Source of the DNA: Sphingomonadaceae bacterium
GTDB lineage: Bacteria > Pseudomonadota > Alphaproteobacteria > Sphingomonadales > Sphingomonadaceae
DNA length: 64,000 nt
Direction: 5' to 3'
Assembly: GCA_021732525.1 (NCBI GenBank)
Contig: JAKFUU010000032.1
Span: forward strand, 52,464 to 116,463
In this document: positions 46,583-55,190 of the stretch, piece by piece
How positions within the stretch are numbered: position 1 is the stretch's first letter
How the letters are laid out: the number at the start of each line of letters is the position of its first letter
Position numbers and translations under genes: made by a program
The notes under the pieces: model-generated
What the model saw: only the letters and a program-made list of their open reading frames with translations
The model's database searches: none
Told to the model about the DNA's origin: nothing

Positions 46583-47488
46583 ATGATGCGCACTATCGCA
46601 ACGTCGCCGTCTGCGCGCGGCCTGAATGATGATGTCGCGCTGCTGGAAATTGGCGGCGAAACGCTGATCCTCACGCATGACATGATGGCGCAGGGTGTGC
46701 ATTGGTTGCCGCATGCCAACCCCGCCGATGTGGCATGGAAATTGGCCGCGACCAATCTGTCCGATTTGGCAGCCAAGGGCGCGCAGCCGCTGGGTTTGTT
46801 GCTGGGATACATTTTGTCGGATGACGAATGGGATATGGCCTTTGCGCGCGGTCTGCATGATGCGGTTACCCATTTTGGCGTGCCCTTGCTCGGCGGCGAT
46901 ACGGTGGGCAGCGATGCGGGCTTTCGCGCCGCCGGGATGACGGCGATTGGCCGCGCCACCACGGCTGCCGTGCCATCACGGGCGGGTGCGCAGCCGGGCG
47001 ATTTGCTCTATGTCACTGGCTGTGTCGGCGATGCCAAGGCAGGCTTTGATCTGGAGAATGATCAAATGGCAACCGGTATAGACGATGAATGGGCGACGCT
47101 ACGTGCCGCCTTCAATCGCCCGGCCCCCTTGCTGACAGAGGGCAGGCTGCTCGCCCCCGTGGTCACCGCGATGATGGATATATCCGATGGATTGTTGATC
47201 GATGCACAGCGGATGGCGCAGGCGAGCGATTTGCAGGTCATTATTCAAATCGATGCCATTCCACTTTCGCCGGGGTATATTCATATTTACGGCGATAATG
47301 ATGCGAGCCGGATCGAAGCCGCGAGCTGGGGCGATGACTATCAATTGCTTTTCGCCTTGCCGCCGGATGCTTCGCCGCCCGTCGCAGCAACGCTTATTGG
47401 CCGTTTTGCCATCGGTGAGGGCTTGCGGCTTTGCAGCGTGGATGAGGTTATTTCAAATCCCGATAAGCTTGGTTTTGAACATCGCTAA
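46583..47488 (+). CDS. thiL: Thiamine-monophosphate kinase
   Basis: A 301-residue (from the ATG) kinase that makes thiamine diphosphate, of the PurM/ThiL fold. It shows GLNDDVALLEI with the metal Asp residues, DMMAQGVHW, NLSDLAAKGAQPLGLLLG, GGDTVGSDAGF and MDISDGLLIDAQRMA. The conserved start of ThiL (GEF-x-LI-type) corresponds to SGEANFIAMM, encoded upstream of the first ATG; in that stretch the only near-cognate codon is the CTG at 46556, which overlaps the nusB stop. Translation may begin there. Confidence 0.94.
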   Translation: MMRTIATSPSARGLNDDVALLEIGGETLILTHDMMAQGVHWLPHANPADVAWKLAATNLSDLAAKGAQPLGLLLGYILSDDEWDMAFARGLHDAVTHFGVPLLGGDTVGSDAGFRAAGMTAIGRATTAAVPSRAGAQPGDLLYVTGCVGDAKAGFDLENDQMATGIDDEWATLRAAFNRPAPLLTEGRLLAPVVTAMMDISDGLLIDAQRMAQASDLQVIIQIDAIPLSPGYIHIYGDNDASRIEAASWGDDYQLLFALPPDASPPVAATLIGRFAIGEGLRLCSVDEVISNPDKLGFEHR

Positions 47489-47603
47489 GCCGCCCATTTT
47501 AAGGGTTGCGCGATGGCGCGCCGCGCCCCTATAGCGTCCCGGGATTCGGCGCGGAATGGACCGTTGCCGCCGACAATATCTAATAAGACAGGGGAGGACA
47601 TTC

Positions 47604-49721
47604 ATGTCATTGTCACTCATTGCCATAATCTGCGGCCTGATAGCCGTCGCTTACGGCATTATCACCAGCCGAACCGTGATCGCCGCGTCGGCGGGTACGC
47701 CGCGGATGCAGGAAATTGCCGCGGCCATTCAAGAAGGCGCATCGGCCTATTTGGGCCGTCAATATCGTGCGATTGCCATGGTTGGTGTGGTCGTGGCCAT
47801 TTTGGTGGGCGTATTTTTGGGGCCGTTGTCCGCCATTGGCTTTATTTTGGGCGCGGTGCTGTCGGGTGCGACCGGCTTTATCGGCATGAATATTTCGGTG
47901 CGTGCCAATGTGCGAACGGCGCAGGCGGCAAGCATTTCCTTGCAAAAGGGCCTAACCATGGCGTTCAACGCGGGCGCGATCACCGGCATGCTGGTGGCTG
48001 GGCTGGCGCTGCTCGCTATCGCCGGTTTCTTCCTGTATCTGACCGAAATTGCCGGCAACGCCGCCGACAGCCGCGCCGTGATTGACGGCCTGGTCGCGCT
48101 GGCTTTCGGGGCCTCGCTAATTTCCATTTTTGCGCGTTTGGGCGGCGGCATCTTCACCAAAGCCGCCGATGTTGGCGCGGATCTGGTGGGCAAGGTTGAG
48201 GCCGGAATCCCTGAGGATGACCCCCGCAACCCCGCTACCATCGCCGACAATGTGGGTGATAATGTTGGCGACTGCGCCGGCATGGCCGCTGACTTGTTCG
48301 AAACCTATGTGGTGACTATTGGCGCGACGATGGTGCTGATCGCGTTGTTGGTCGCATCGGTCGATGCGGCGGCGTTAACCGCCCTGATGTCCTTGCCGCT
48401 GGTTGTGGGCGGCGTGTGTATCTTGACTTCAATCTTGGGCACATTCTTCGTCCGTTTGGGCGGCGGCACCAATATTATGGGCGCGATGTATAAGGGCTTT
48501 TTGGTCACCGCCATTTCCTCAATCCCGGCGATATATTTCGTCACCCAATATGCATTGGGCGACATGAACAGCATCATCGCGTTGAAGGCGGGCGGCGTAG
48601 GCTTTACCGGCATGACACTCTTTTGGTCGATGATGGTGGGCCTTGCGGTGACGGGGCTTTTGGTCTGGATCACCGAATATTACACCGGCACCAATTACCG
48701 CCCGGTGCGATCGATTGCCAAGGCATCGGAGACCGGACATGGCACCAACGTGATCCAGGGTCTGGCGATCAGTCTGGAATCGACCGCATTGCCCACATTG
48801 GTAATTTGCGTCGGTATTATTGTCGCATTCCAACTGGCCGGTTTGATCGGGATCGCCTTTGCCGCAACATCGATGCTGGCGCTTGCGGGCATGGTCGTGG
48901 CGCTCGATGCCTATGGCCCGGTAACCGATAATGCCGGCGGTATTGCCGAAATGGCCGAAATGGATGCCTCGGTGCGGGAGAAAACCGACGCGCTCGATGC
49001 CGTTGGCAATACGACGAAGGCGGTGACCAAGGGCTATGCGATTGGCTCGGCGGCATTGGCGGCATTGGTGCTGTTTGGCGCCTATAATGCCGATCTGTTA
49101 TTCTACGCCGAACGGCTGGGGATCACTGGCGGGGTCGATTTTACCTTGATGAATCCCTATGTTATCGTCGGTTTGTTGCTGGGCGCATTGTTGCCTTACC
49201 TGTTTGGGGCGATGGGCATGACCGCGGTGGGCAAGGCGGCAGGCGAGGTTGTCAAAGACGTCCGCGATCAATTTGCCAATAATAAAGGCATTATGGATGG
49301 CACCAGCAAGCCCGATTATGCCCGCACCGTCGACCTGGTAACCAAAGCGGCGATCCGCGAGATGATTATGCCTTCGCTGCTGCCCGTGCTGGCACCGATT
49401 GCGGTTTATTTCGTGATCAGTTGGGTGGCGGGACCAGCGCAAGGCTTTGCCGCGCTGGGTGCGTTGCTGCTGGGTGTGATTGTCGGCGGGCTGTTTGTTG
49501 CCATTTCGATGACATCGGGCGGCGGCGCTTGGGACAATGCCAAGAAATATATCGAAGATGGCCATCACGGCGGCAAGGGTTCGGAGGCGCATAAGGCCGC
49601 CGTGACCGGTGATACCGTGGGCGATCCTTATAAGGACACGGCAGGTCCAGCGGTCAACCCGATGATTAAGATCACCAATATCGTTGCGCTGTTGCTGCTT
49701 GCCGCGCTGGCGCATGGTTAG
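47604..49721 (+). CDS. hppA: K+-independent H+-translocating pyrophosphatase
   Basis: A 705-residue membrane pyrophosphatase with about 16 membrane segments that pumps protons using PPi. The PPi-binding motifs [23 protein letters not shown] and [18 protein letters not shown] are intact. The key motif reads [10 protein letters not shown]: Lys in place of Ala marks the potassium-independent class. GGGGAGG lies 8 bases before the ATG at 47604. It stands alone after thiL, a common order in sphingomonads. Confidence 0.97.
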   Translation: MSLSLIAIICGLIAVAYGIITSRTVIAASAGTPRMQEIAAAIQEGASAYLGRQYRAIAMVGVVVAILVGVFLGPLSAIGFILGAVLSGATGFIGMNISVRANVRTAQAASISLQKGLTMAFNAGAITGMLVAGLALLAIAGFFLYLTEIAGNAADSRAVIDGLVALAFGASLISIFARLGGGIFTKAADVGADLVGKVEAGIPEDDPRNPATIADNVGDNVGDCAGMAADLFETYVVTIGATMVLIALLVASVDAAALTALMSLPLVVGGVCILTSILGTFFVRLGGGTNIMGAMYKGFLVTAISSIPAIYFVTQYALGDMNSIIALKAGGVGFTGMTLFWSMMVGLAVTGLLVWITEYYTGTNYRPVRSIAKASETGHGTNVIQGLAISLESTALPTLVICVGIIVAFQLAGLIGIAFAATSMLALAGMVVALDAYGPVTDNAGGIAEMAEMDASVREKTDALDAVGNTTKAVTKGYAIGSAALAALVLFGAYNADLLFYAERLGITGGVDFTLMNPYVIVGLLLGALLPYLFGAMGMTAVGKAAGEVVKDVRDQFANNKGIMDGTSKPDYARTVDLVTKAAIREMIMPSLLPVLAPIAVYFVISWVAGPAQGFAALGALLLGVIVGGLFVAISMTSGGGAWDNAKKYIEDGHHGGKGSEAHKAAVTGDTVGDPYKDTAGPAVNPMIKITNIVALLLLAALAHG

Positions 49722-49746
49722 AAGCGTGAAGCGATTAAATAGAATC

Positions 49747-49839
49747 GTCATTGCGAGGCGCTCACATTATTTTTGAGCGACGCGGCAATCCAGGGTCGCT
49801 ATGTGCCCACTGGATTGCCGCGCTTCGCTCGCAATGACG
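49747..49839. repeat. Palindromic repeat, family C copy 2
   Basis: About 93 bases with ends GTCATTGCGAGGCG and GGATTGCCGCGCTTCGCTCG-CAATGAC, inverted to each other, and CGGCAATCCAG facing CTGGATTGCCG inside. It lies in the gap between hppA and the convergent TonB receptor gene, where its hairpin could also stop transcription. Confidence 0.88.
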
Positions 49840-49867
49840 AAGCGGTTAAATATAATATCATCCCGCT

Positions 49868-52522
49868 CTAAAAACGTTTTCGAAAGCTAATTTCGAAAAA
49901 TCGCCCGATCGGATCGATGAAACCGCGTTGCAGGCTGAGCGGGACGGAGCCGTTTTCATCGCGCACGTCGATGATATCGTCGAATAAATTGTCGATGGAA
50001 AAAGCGATCCGGCTGCCTTTTAGGAATCTGGCTTTTTGGGTCAATTTGCCGCGATCATCCAAGTTAACGAAAAGGCGCAGGTTAATTAGGGTCAGCGCGC
50101 CAAAGCGCAAATCGCCGCCGCCGGTTGCTGTGTTTCCGTCCACCCGCGTCGCGCTGCGGTAATTTCCTTCGATACGCGCGCCCAATCCCTTGTGGAACAG
50201 GCCGCCGGACAGCTCAATCCGGTGCTCCGGCGTGCCGCCGAGCGGGCTGGTCGCCGATCCATCCAATCGGTCGAGCAAGGGCACGCCTTCGGCGATTAAG
50301 ATCTGATCGCGTATTTGGTAATTATGATAGAGTGAAATTTGCCAGCGGCTGGGCGGGCGGCCGCCCGGACCGCCCGCGCCGCCGCCAAAGCCAAACGAAC
50401 CTCTGCCGCGCGCGGTGTCAGCACCTGCGCCGGCTCGGCCGCCGCTCCGATCGCCGCCCCGTCCTGCATCACGCCCAGTGGTATCGGTGGAGCTGCTGCT
50501 TGGCCCACCGCGGCGGATCGCATCGCCGCCGGATGCGCCCTGACCCTGCCCGGCACCCTGTCCGACACTCTGTCCGGTTGGGCGAGCGCCGCCACCGGGT
50601 CGCCGGCCAGCGCCGGGTGGCTGCACACCAATCCCGCCGGAAAAGTTAAACCCCCAGCGGATATTTTCGGCGCGTTCCTGAGCATAATTGACCGGGCGTT
50701 GATCGACACTGAGTAACCGGCCATCGCCGCCGCGAATGACGCGCCCGGCAAAGGCCGCTTCAATTTCGGGGGTCAGCAATGGAAAGGCATTGCTCGTATT
50801 GCTGCTTCGGTTGCGGAAATATTCAATTTGGACGGCCAATCCTTCGGTTTTTAACCCGCCAATTTTTTCCGGTTGCCACGCCAGGCTTAGCTTCACATCG
50901 CGCCGCCGCTCCGCGAGCAACGCCGAATTGCCGCCCGAAATCAGATCAATCAGCGATGATTCGCCGCGAATAAAATCAAAAAAGGGCACGTTGGGCGTTG
51001 TCTGCGCCGGATTGCCGAGCAAGGCGATACCCGGTGCGGCCTCATCCCCGATCCAAGATGCCTGCAAGCTAATCGGTTTGATTGGCGACCAGCGTATGCC
51101 GGCGGTAAATTCGGTCAGCCCGCCAAAATCGGACAGTTCATTGCGGCCATAATTGCCATTGATCGATAAATCGCCGACCGCACCAAGTTTCCCCGTCCCT
51201 CGTTCGATGAGCGGAATGTCGATTGTTATCGCGGCGGAACCGTCGCTGCGGCGCAAGTTTGCGAACGCGCCTTGCCCCGAAACCAGCGATGCGCTGTCCA
51301 ATATCTGACGGTTAAAGCCAGCACGCAAGGTCACCTGCACCGGACCCGCCGGTAGCCGAAAAAATTCGCCCGATAAGGTGTTTAGAAGGTTCAAATTCTG
51401 ATTTTCGATAACGGCGGTATCGGCGGGTAGGAAGAGCAGGTCGCTGCCAAAATTATCGGTAAAGGGATTAACGCTACCGGCAAGCAACCCGGCCCGCAGC
51501 GCGGAAAAATCCGCATTGCGGTTGGTGCGAATATTGCTGTTGGTTCGGCTATAATCCGCCGTGATGGCCCAGCGCCAGCCACCAATCAAGCTGTTGAAAG
51601 CCGATCCGAAATTGGCCGCGTGAATATCGCTATTGCGGGCCAGCGGCCCTGGCGCAGTAAAAATTCGGTTGATAATCACATCTTGGCCAGCGGGTGAAAA
51701 ACGGCTGCTGCCCGGTAACAGCAGGCTTGCCGACGGCAGGCCTAGCAAACTTATGCTGTCCTGCAATTGATAACTGGCGCTAACCGACAGGTTGGTTTGG
51801 CGGCCAAGGATTTTATTGATACTGCCGCCCACATCAAACACGTTGTTTTCGGGCCGTAAGGTCCGAAAATCATTGATGTTACCGGCAAACTCAAATTGCG
51901 TATCATCGCTATCATTAACGATCCCGCGATCCGCTTGAGTCAGGCTGTCACTATGCTGATACTGCGCGTTGAGGTTGATGCGTGTGGATTTGCCGATGGT
52001 CGTGAAGACGGCTTGAACCTCTTGACTGCTATAACCGCCCGCTTCCGGCACGCCGCCTTCCACTTCCGCAGAAAAAGAAGCAAAATTATCTTTTAATATA
52101 AAGTTGATAACCCGTTGATCGGGCCGAAATCCATATTGTAGGGCGACTTCTTCGGGAAAGACCTGAACCTGGCGAATGGCTTCGGGCGGAATATCGCGCA
52201 GTTCCCGAAAACCCGAAATACGCTGACCATTGAGCAGGATAATGGGTTGACCGCCCCCGCGTCCACGCCCCGAATTGGTTTGCGGTGTCAAAGCCGTTAA
52301 CAAATCAGTTATCGATGATGCGCCGTAAGCATTGATATCATCCGCATTCAACAGTTGCACCGGCGGAATATCCGATTCCACTGCGCCGCGAAGCCGCTCT
52401 GCGGTTACGATAATTTCCGGGCTATTTTGATCGAGCGCTGATTGTGCAGCGGCCGGAAAGGACGCCAAAGCGCAGGTTATCGATAGCGTCCGCGACAGGG
52501 GCCGGTAAGGGGATGGTAGCAT
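49868..52522 (-). CDS. TonB-dependent receptor with a Gly/Arg-rich insertion
   Basis: An 884-residue outer-membrane receptor. It has a signal peptide (SITCALASFPAAAQ), a plug domain (ILLNGQRISGFRELRDIPPEAIRQVQVFPEEVALQYGF) and a beta barrel that ends in FFEISFRKRF with a terminal Phe. No clear TonB box is seen beyond PEIIVTAERL. Between two barrel strands, at about residues 633-726, lies a low-complexity stretch rich in Gly, Arg, Ser and Ala (GQGAGQGQGASGG, RAGAGADTARGRGSFGFGGG). The ligand is unknown. It is divergent from infA. Confidence 0.92.
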   Translation of the reverse strand: MLPSPYRPLSRTLSITCALASFPAAAQSALDQNSPEIIVTAERLRGAVESDIPPVQLLNADDINAYGASSITDLLTALTPQTNSGRGRGGGQPIILLNGQRISGFRELRDIPPEAIRQVQVFPEEVALQYGFRPDQRVINFILKDNFASFSAEVEGGVPEAGGYSSQEVQAVFTTIGKSTRINLNAQYQHSDSLTQADRGIVNDSDDTQFEFAGNINDFRTLRPENNVFDVGGSINKILGRQTNLSVSASYQLQDSISLLGLPSASLLLPGSSRFSPAGQDVIINRIFTAPGPLARNSDIHAANFGSAFNSLIGGWRWAITADYSRTNSNIRTNRNADFSALRAGLLAGSVNPFTDNFGSDLLFLPADTAVIENQNLNLLNTLSGEFFRLPAGPVQVTLRAGFNRQILDSASLVSGQGAFANLRRSDGSAAITIDIPLIERGTGKLGAVGDLSINGNYGRNELSDFGGLTEFTAGIRWSPIKPISLQASWIGDEAAPGIALLGNPAQTTPNVPFFDFIRGESSLIDLISGGNSALLAERRRDVKLSLAWQPEKIGGLKTEGLAVQIEYFRNRSSNTSNAFPLLTPEIEAAFAGRVIRGGDGRLLSVDQRPVNYAQERAENIRWGFNFSGGIGVQPPGAGRRPGGGARPTGQSVGQGAGQGQGASGGDAIRRGGPSSSSTDTTGRDAGRGGDRSGGRAGAGADTARGRGSFGFGGGAGGPGGRPPSRWQISLYHNYQIRDQILIAEGVPLLDRLDGSATSPLGGTPEHRIELSGGLFHKGLGARIEGNYRSATRVDGNTATGGGDLRFGALTLINLRLFVNLDDRGKLTQKARFLKGSRIAFSIDNLFDDIIDVRDENGSVPLSLQRGFIDPIGRFFEISFRKRF

Positions 52523-52733
52523 TTGGATTGGACGACTTCTCGGAGACGGCGATATTCACCGTTTTATGCAAGCTTTCCCGCGTAATTAAAAGCCACTGTT
52601 TTGTATCAATCTGTCGCATTTATCAAATTATGCCAAAACTATCCAACCATCAAACCGCAGCATCTGCTTTCCTTTTCCGCTTATTGCCGCTAAGGGCGCT
52701 GATATCGAAAATTATGGTGGAATAAGAGGCCGA

Positions 52734-52952
52734 ATGGCAAAAGAAGAATTACTCGAAATGCGCGGCAGTATCCGGGAATTATTGCCCAATGCGATGTTCC
52801 GTGTCGAGCTTGAAAATGGCCATGAAGTATTGGGCCATACTGCGGGAAAAATGCGTAAAAACCGGATTCGCGTTCTTGTTGGCGATGAAGTTTTGGTCGA
52901 ATTAACGCCTTATGATCTGACCAAGGGCCGGATTACCTATCGGTTCAAATAA
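52734..52952 (+). CDS. infA: Translation initiation factor IF-1
   Basis: A 72-residue IF-1 of one S1-like OB fold: [53 protein letters not shown] in sequence order, ending [16 protein letters not shown]. It blocks the ribosomal A site during initiation. AAGAGG lies 4 bases before the ATG. It heads infA-maf-RNase E/G-yacG, with 19 bases to maf. Confidence 0.98.
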   Translation: MAKEELLEMRGSIRELLPNAMFRVELENGHEVLGHTAGKMRKNRIRVLVGDEVLVELTPYDLTKGRITYRFK

Positions 52953-52971
52953 GACGCGGTTTGCCAGTTAA

Positions 52972-53553
52972 ATGGGCGATAAGCCGAAATTGATATTGGC
53001 CTCATCCAGCCCGCGGCGACGCGATCTGCTCGCCCGGATCGGGATTATTCCCTATCGCACCGCGTCGCCCGATATTGATGAAACCCCGCGCAAGGGCGAA
53101 TTGCCCCGCGTCTATGCCTTGCGCATGGCCGAAGAAAAAGCCGCTGCCGTGATGCGCGAAGATGGCGAGATCGTGATCGCGGGCGACACCACGGTCGCCG
53201 TTGGTCGGCGGATATTGCCGCAGGCGGCCACTGAAGATTTGCAGCGCGGCTTTTTGAAACTGCTCAGCGGACGGCGGCATCATGTGCTCAGCGCCGTCTG
53301 CGTGATAGATGCCGCCGGGCATAGCCGCAGCCGGATGAGCGACAGTGTCGTGAAATTTAAGCCGCTGGGCGAGGCCGAAATTGAGGCCTATATTGCCAGC
53401 GGCGAAGGGCTGGGAAAGGCGGGGGGCTACGCCATCCAAGGCCGCGCAGAGGCTTTGGTAAGCTGGATGTCGGGCAGCCACAGCGGGGTAATCGGCCTGC
53501 CGCTATATGAAACCCGCGCCTTGCTGCGCGCGGCGGGATACCCGGTTGGCTGA
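52972..53553 (+). CDS. maf: Maf-type nucleoside triphosphate pyrophosphatase
   Basis: A 193-residue Maf/HAM1-like enzyme that hydrolyses non-canonical or selected NTPs. It shows LILASSSPRRRDLLARIGI at the N-terminus, VIAGDTTVAVGRRILPQ, LSGRRHHVLSAVCVI and GKAGGYAIQGRAEALVSWMSGSHSGVIGLPLYET. Which of the Maf subfamilies it belongs to, dTTP/UTP or 7-methyl-GTP, is not decided here. It lies between infA and the ribonuclease gene and is close to both. Confidence 0.95.
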   Translation: MGDKPKLILASSSPRRRDLLARIGIIPYRTASPDIDETPRKGELPRVYALRMAEEKAAAVMREDGEIVIAGDTTVAVGRRILPQAATEDLQRGFLKLLSGRRHHVLSAVCVIDAAGHSRSRMSDSVVKFKPLGEAEIEAYIASGEGLGKAGGYAIQGRAEALVSWMSGSHSGVIGLPLYETRALLRAAGYPVG

Positions 53554-53566
53554 GCAAAATTCTGCG

Positions 53567-54556
53567 ATGCCAAGCGCCGAATGGCTTTATGAACAGGGCA
53601 TCGGAGAGAATCGCGCGATATTGACCATTAATGGAGCTATCGTAGAGGCCCGTATCGAACGGCATGGAATGATACAGGCGGGGTTGGTCGCTGTTGCACG
53701 GTTGGTTAAACAGCTTGTTCCGGGAAAGCGCGGCATCGCGATATTGCCCGATGGCCGCGAAATATTGCTTGCGCCTTTGCCGAACGGGGCGACCGAAGGG
53801 GCAGACGTAACGGTGGAAATCCGGCGGGCAGCGATCGGCGAGCGGACGCGCGATAAGCTCCCTATGGCACGGCCCGCGCGGGACAAGACGCCGCAGCCTG
53901 CTCCCACATTGCTCGATCGGATAATGGGTAGCGGATTTGCGGTGCGCCAATGCCATGCGCATGAGGCCGATCATTTCGCTCAAGCCGGTTGGTATGAAAT
54001 TTTGGAAAGCGCGCGCACGGGTCATATGGATTTTGCAGGTGGCAGCTTGATTATCTCGGTGACCCCGGCAATGACGGTGATTGATGTTGACGGTGAGGGC
54101 CCCGCAAAGCCATTATCGCTTGCTGCGGCCTCGGCCTGTGCCAAAGCCATCCGTCTGTTCGACTTGCAAGGTTCGATCGGCATCGATTTTCCCGGTATGG
54201 AGAGCAAAGCGGACCGCCAGGTTGCAGCAGAAGCCTTTGACGATGCGATGGCCGGGGATTATGAACGCACGGGCATTAACGGCTTTGGTTTCATGCAGAT
54301 TGTTCGGCGGCGCACCGGGCCGTCTTTGCCTGAGCTGTTACAGCCGGATCAGATCGGCGGTTATGCGTTCGAATTGCTCCGCCGCGCGGAACGCGAAGCG
54401 GGGAGCGGCGAGATGCAATTGACGGCGCATCCGAAGCTTGTGCAAAGATTGGAGCAACACCCTGATTGGCTCGCTGAACTCGCTCGCCGGACGGGCGGGG
54501 CAGTTCGCTTGCGCAGCGATCCAAAATTATCTATCGCTGGCGGCTATGCCGGATAA
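53567..54556 (+). CDS. Short RNase E/G-like ribonuclease
   Basis: A 329-residue protein related to the catalytic core of RNase E/G but much shorter. The two Mg-binding Asp residues can be recognised in TVIDVDGEG and SIGIDFPGMESKADRQ, which match AIDIN and VIDFIDM of RNase E. LFDLQGSIGIDF and GFGFMQIVRRR are also family-like. An S1-like part is reduced and the zinc-link region is not obvious. The ATG at 53567 is used; a TTG at 53546 overlapping the maf stop is possible. It overlaps yacG by 11 bases. Confidence 0.88.
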   Translation: MPSAEWLYEQGIGENRAILTINGAIVEARIERHGMIQAGLVAVARLVKQLVPGKRGIAILPDGREILLAPLPNGATEGADVTVEIRRAAIGERTRDKLPMARPARDKTPQPAPTLLDRIMGSGFAVRQCHAHEADHFAQAGWYEILESARTGHMDFAGGSLIISVTPAMTVIDVDGEGPAKPLSLAAASACAKAIRLFDLQGSIGIDFPGMESKADRQVAAEAFDDAMAGDYERTGINGFGFMQIVRRRTGPSLPELLQPDQIGGYAFELLRRAEREAGSGEMQLTAHPKLVQRLEQHPDWLAELARRTGGAVRLRSDPKLSIAGGYAG

Positions 54557-54728
54557 AGCCAACGCCAAATGCCCTATATGCGGAAAATCTTCGATTCGGG
54601 AGTTTTTGCCCTTTTGCAGTCGGGGATGTAAGGACCGCGATTTGTTGCAATGGCTGGGTGAGGGATACCGCGTGCCGGGTCCGTCCGCCGATTATGACGA
54701 TAATATTAATCTCGGCGATGACGGGTAA
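54546..54728 (+). CDS. yacG: YacG zinc-binding DNA gyrase inhibitor
   Basis: A 60-residue zinc protein with four Cys ligands in CPICGK and CSRGCKDRDL, followed by the typical WLGEGYRVPGP. YacG binds GyrB and inhibits gyrase in E. coli. The ATG at 54546 lies 11 bases inside the end of the ribonuclease gene. It is the last gene of the infA cluster and is followed by tRNA-Phe. Confidence 0.94.
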   Translation: MPDKANAKCPICGKSSIREFLPFCSRGCKDRDLLQWLGEGYRVPGPSADYDDNINLGDDG

Positions 54729-54854
54729 CGTATGCGCGAAAATTTGCCGCTGGCTCCGCGCTGAAATATTGCTGTAATTTGCGCTTGCCAAGGGGGGCGA
54801 TGGCTCTCTATAGGCATCGCTCTTGATGCGGATGGTTGATCCGCGTCGCTGGTG

Positions 54855-54929
<75 letters not shown>

Positions 54930-54990
54930 TCCTTACCATTGCTTGCTATCATTGACGGCGGTCTTCACGCCGCTTGCGTGCCAAAATGGG

Positions 54991-55115
54991 AACCTCCATT
55001 AACCTCAAATCCGTCATTGCGAGCGAAGCGCGGCAATCCAGGAATTGGCGCAGTTCCGATACTCTCTGGATTGCTTCAGCCGCGATGCGGCTTCGCAATG
55101 ACGGTTAATGGAGGT
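54991..55115. repeat. Palindromic repeat, family C copy 3, with extra outer arms
   Basis: The core at 55013-55103 runs from GTCATTGCGAGCGAAGCGCG to GCGGCTTCGCAATGACG. It is flanked by a further perfect 12-base inverted pair, ACCTCCATTAAC (54992-55003) and GTTAATGGAGGT (55104-55115). It lies between tRNA-Phe and a TonB receptor terminator; no gene is seen in this stretch. Confidence 0.85.
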
Positions 55116-55131
55116 GTCCAAATCTTGGGCC

Positions 55132-55170
55132 AAAAAAGGCCGGAACCGCCTATGCGATCCCGGCCTTTTT
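55132..55170 (-). terminator. Rho-independent terminator after the TonB receptor gene
   Basis: AAAAAAGGCCGG and CCGGCCTTTTT form a stem around a 16-base loop, 20 bases beyond the stop of the TonB receptor gene at 55191. Read on the minus strand it is followed by a T-run. It may also work in the other direction. Confidence 0.85.
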
Positions 55171-55190
55171 GATTTCTTGCTATATCCGGT

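Noticed and set aside
48700..48960. GTAACC-like sigmaF box inside hppA
   Set aside because: It is within a coding sequence and has no CGAA at 16 bases; treated as chance.
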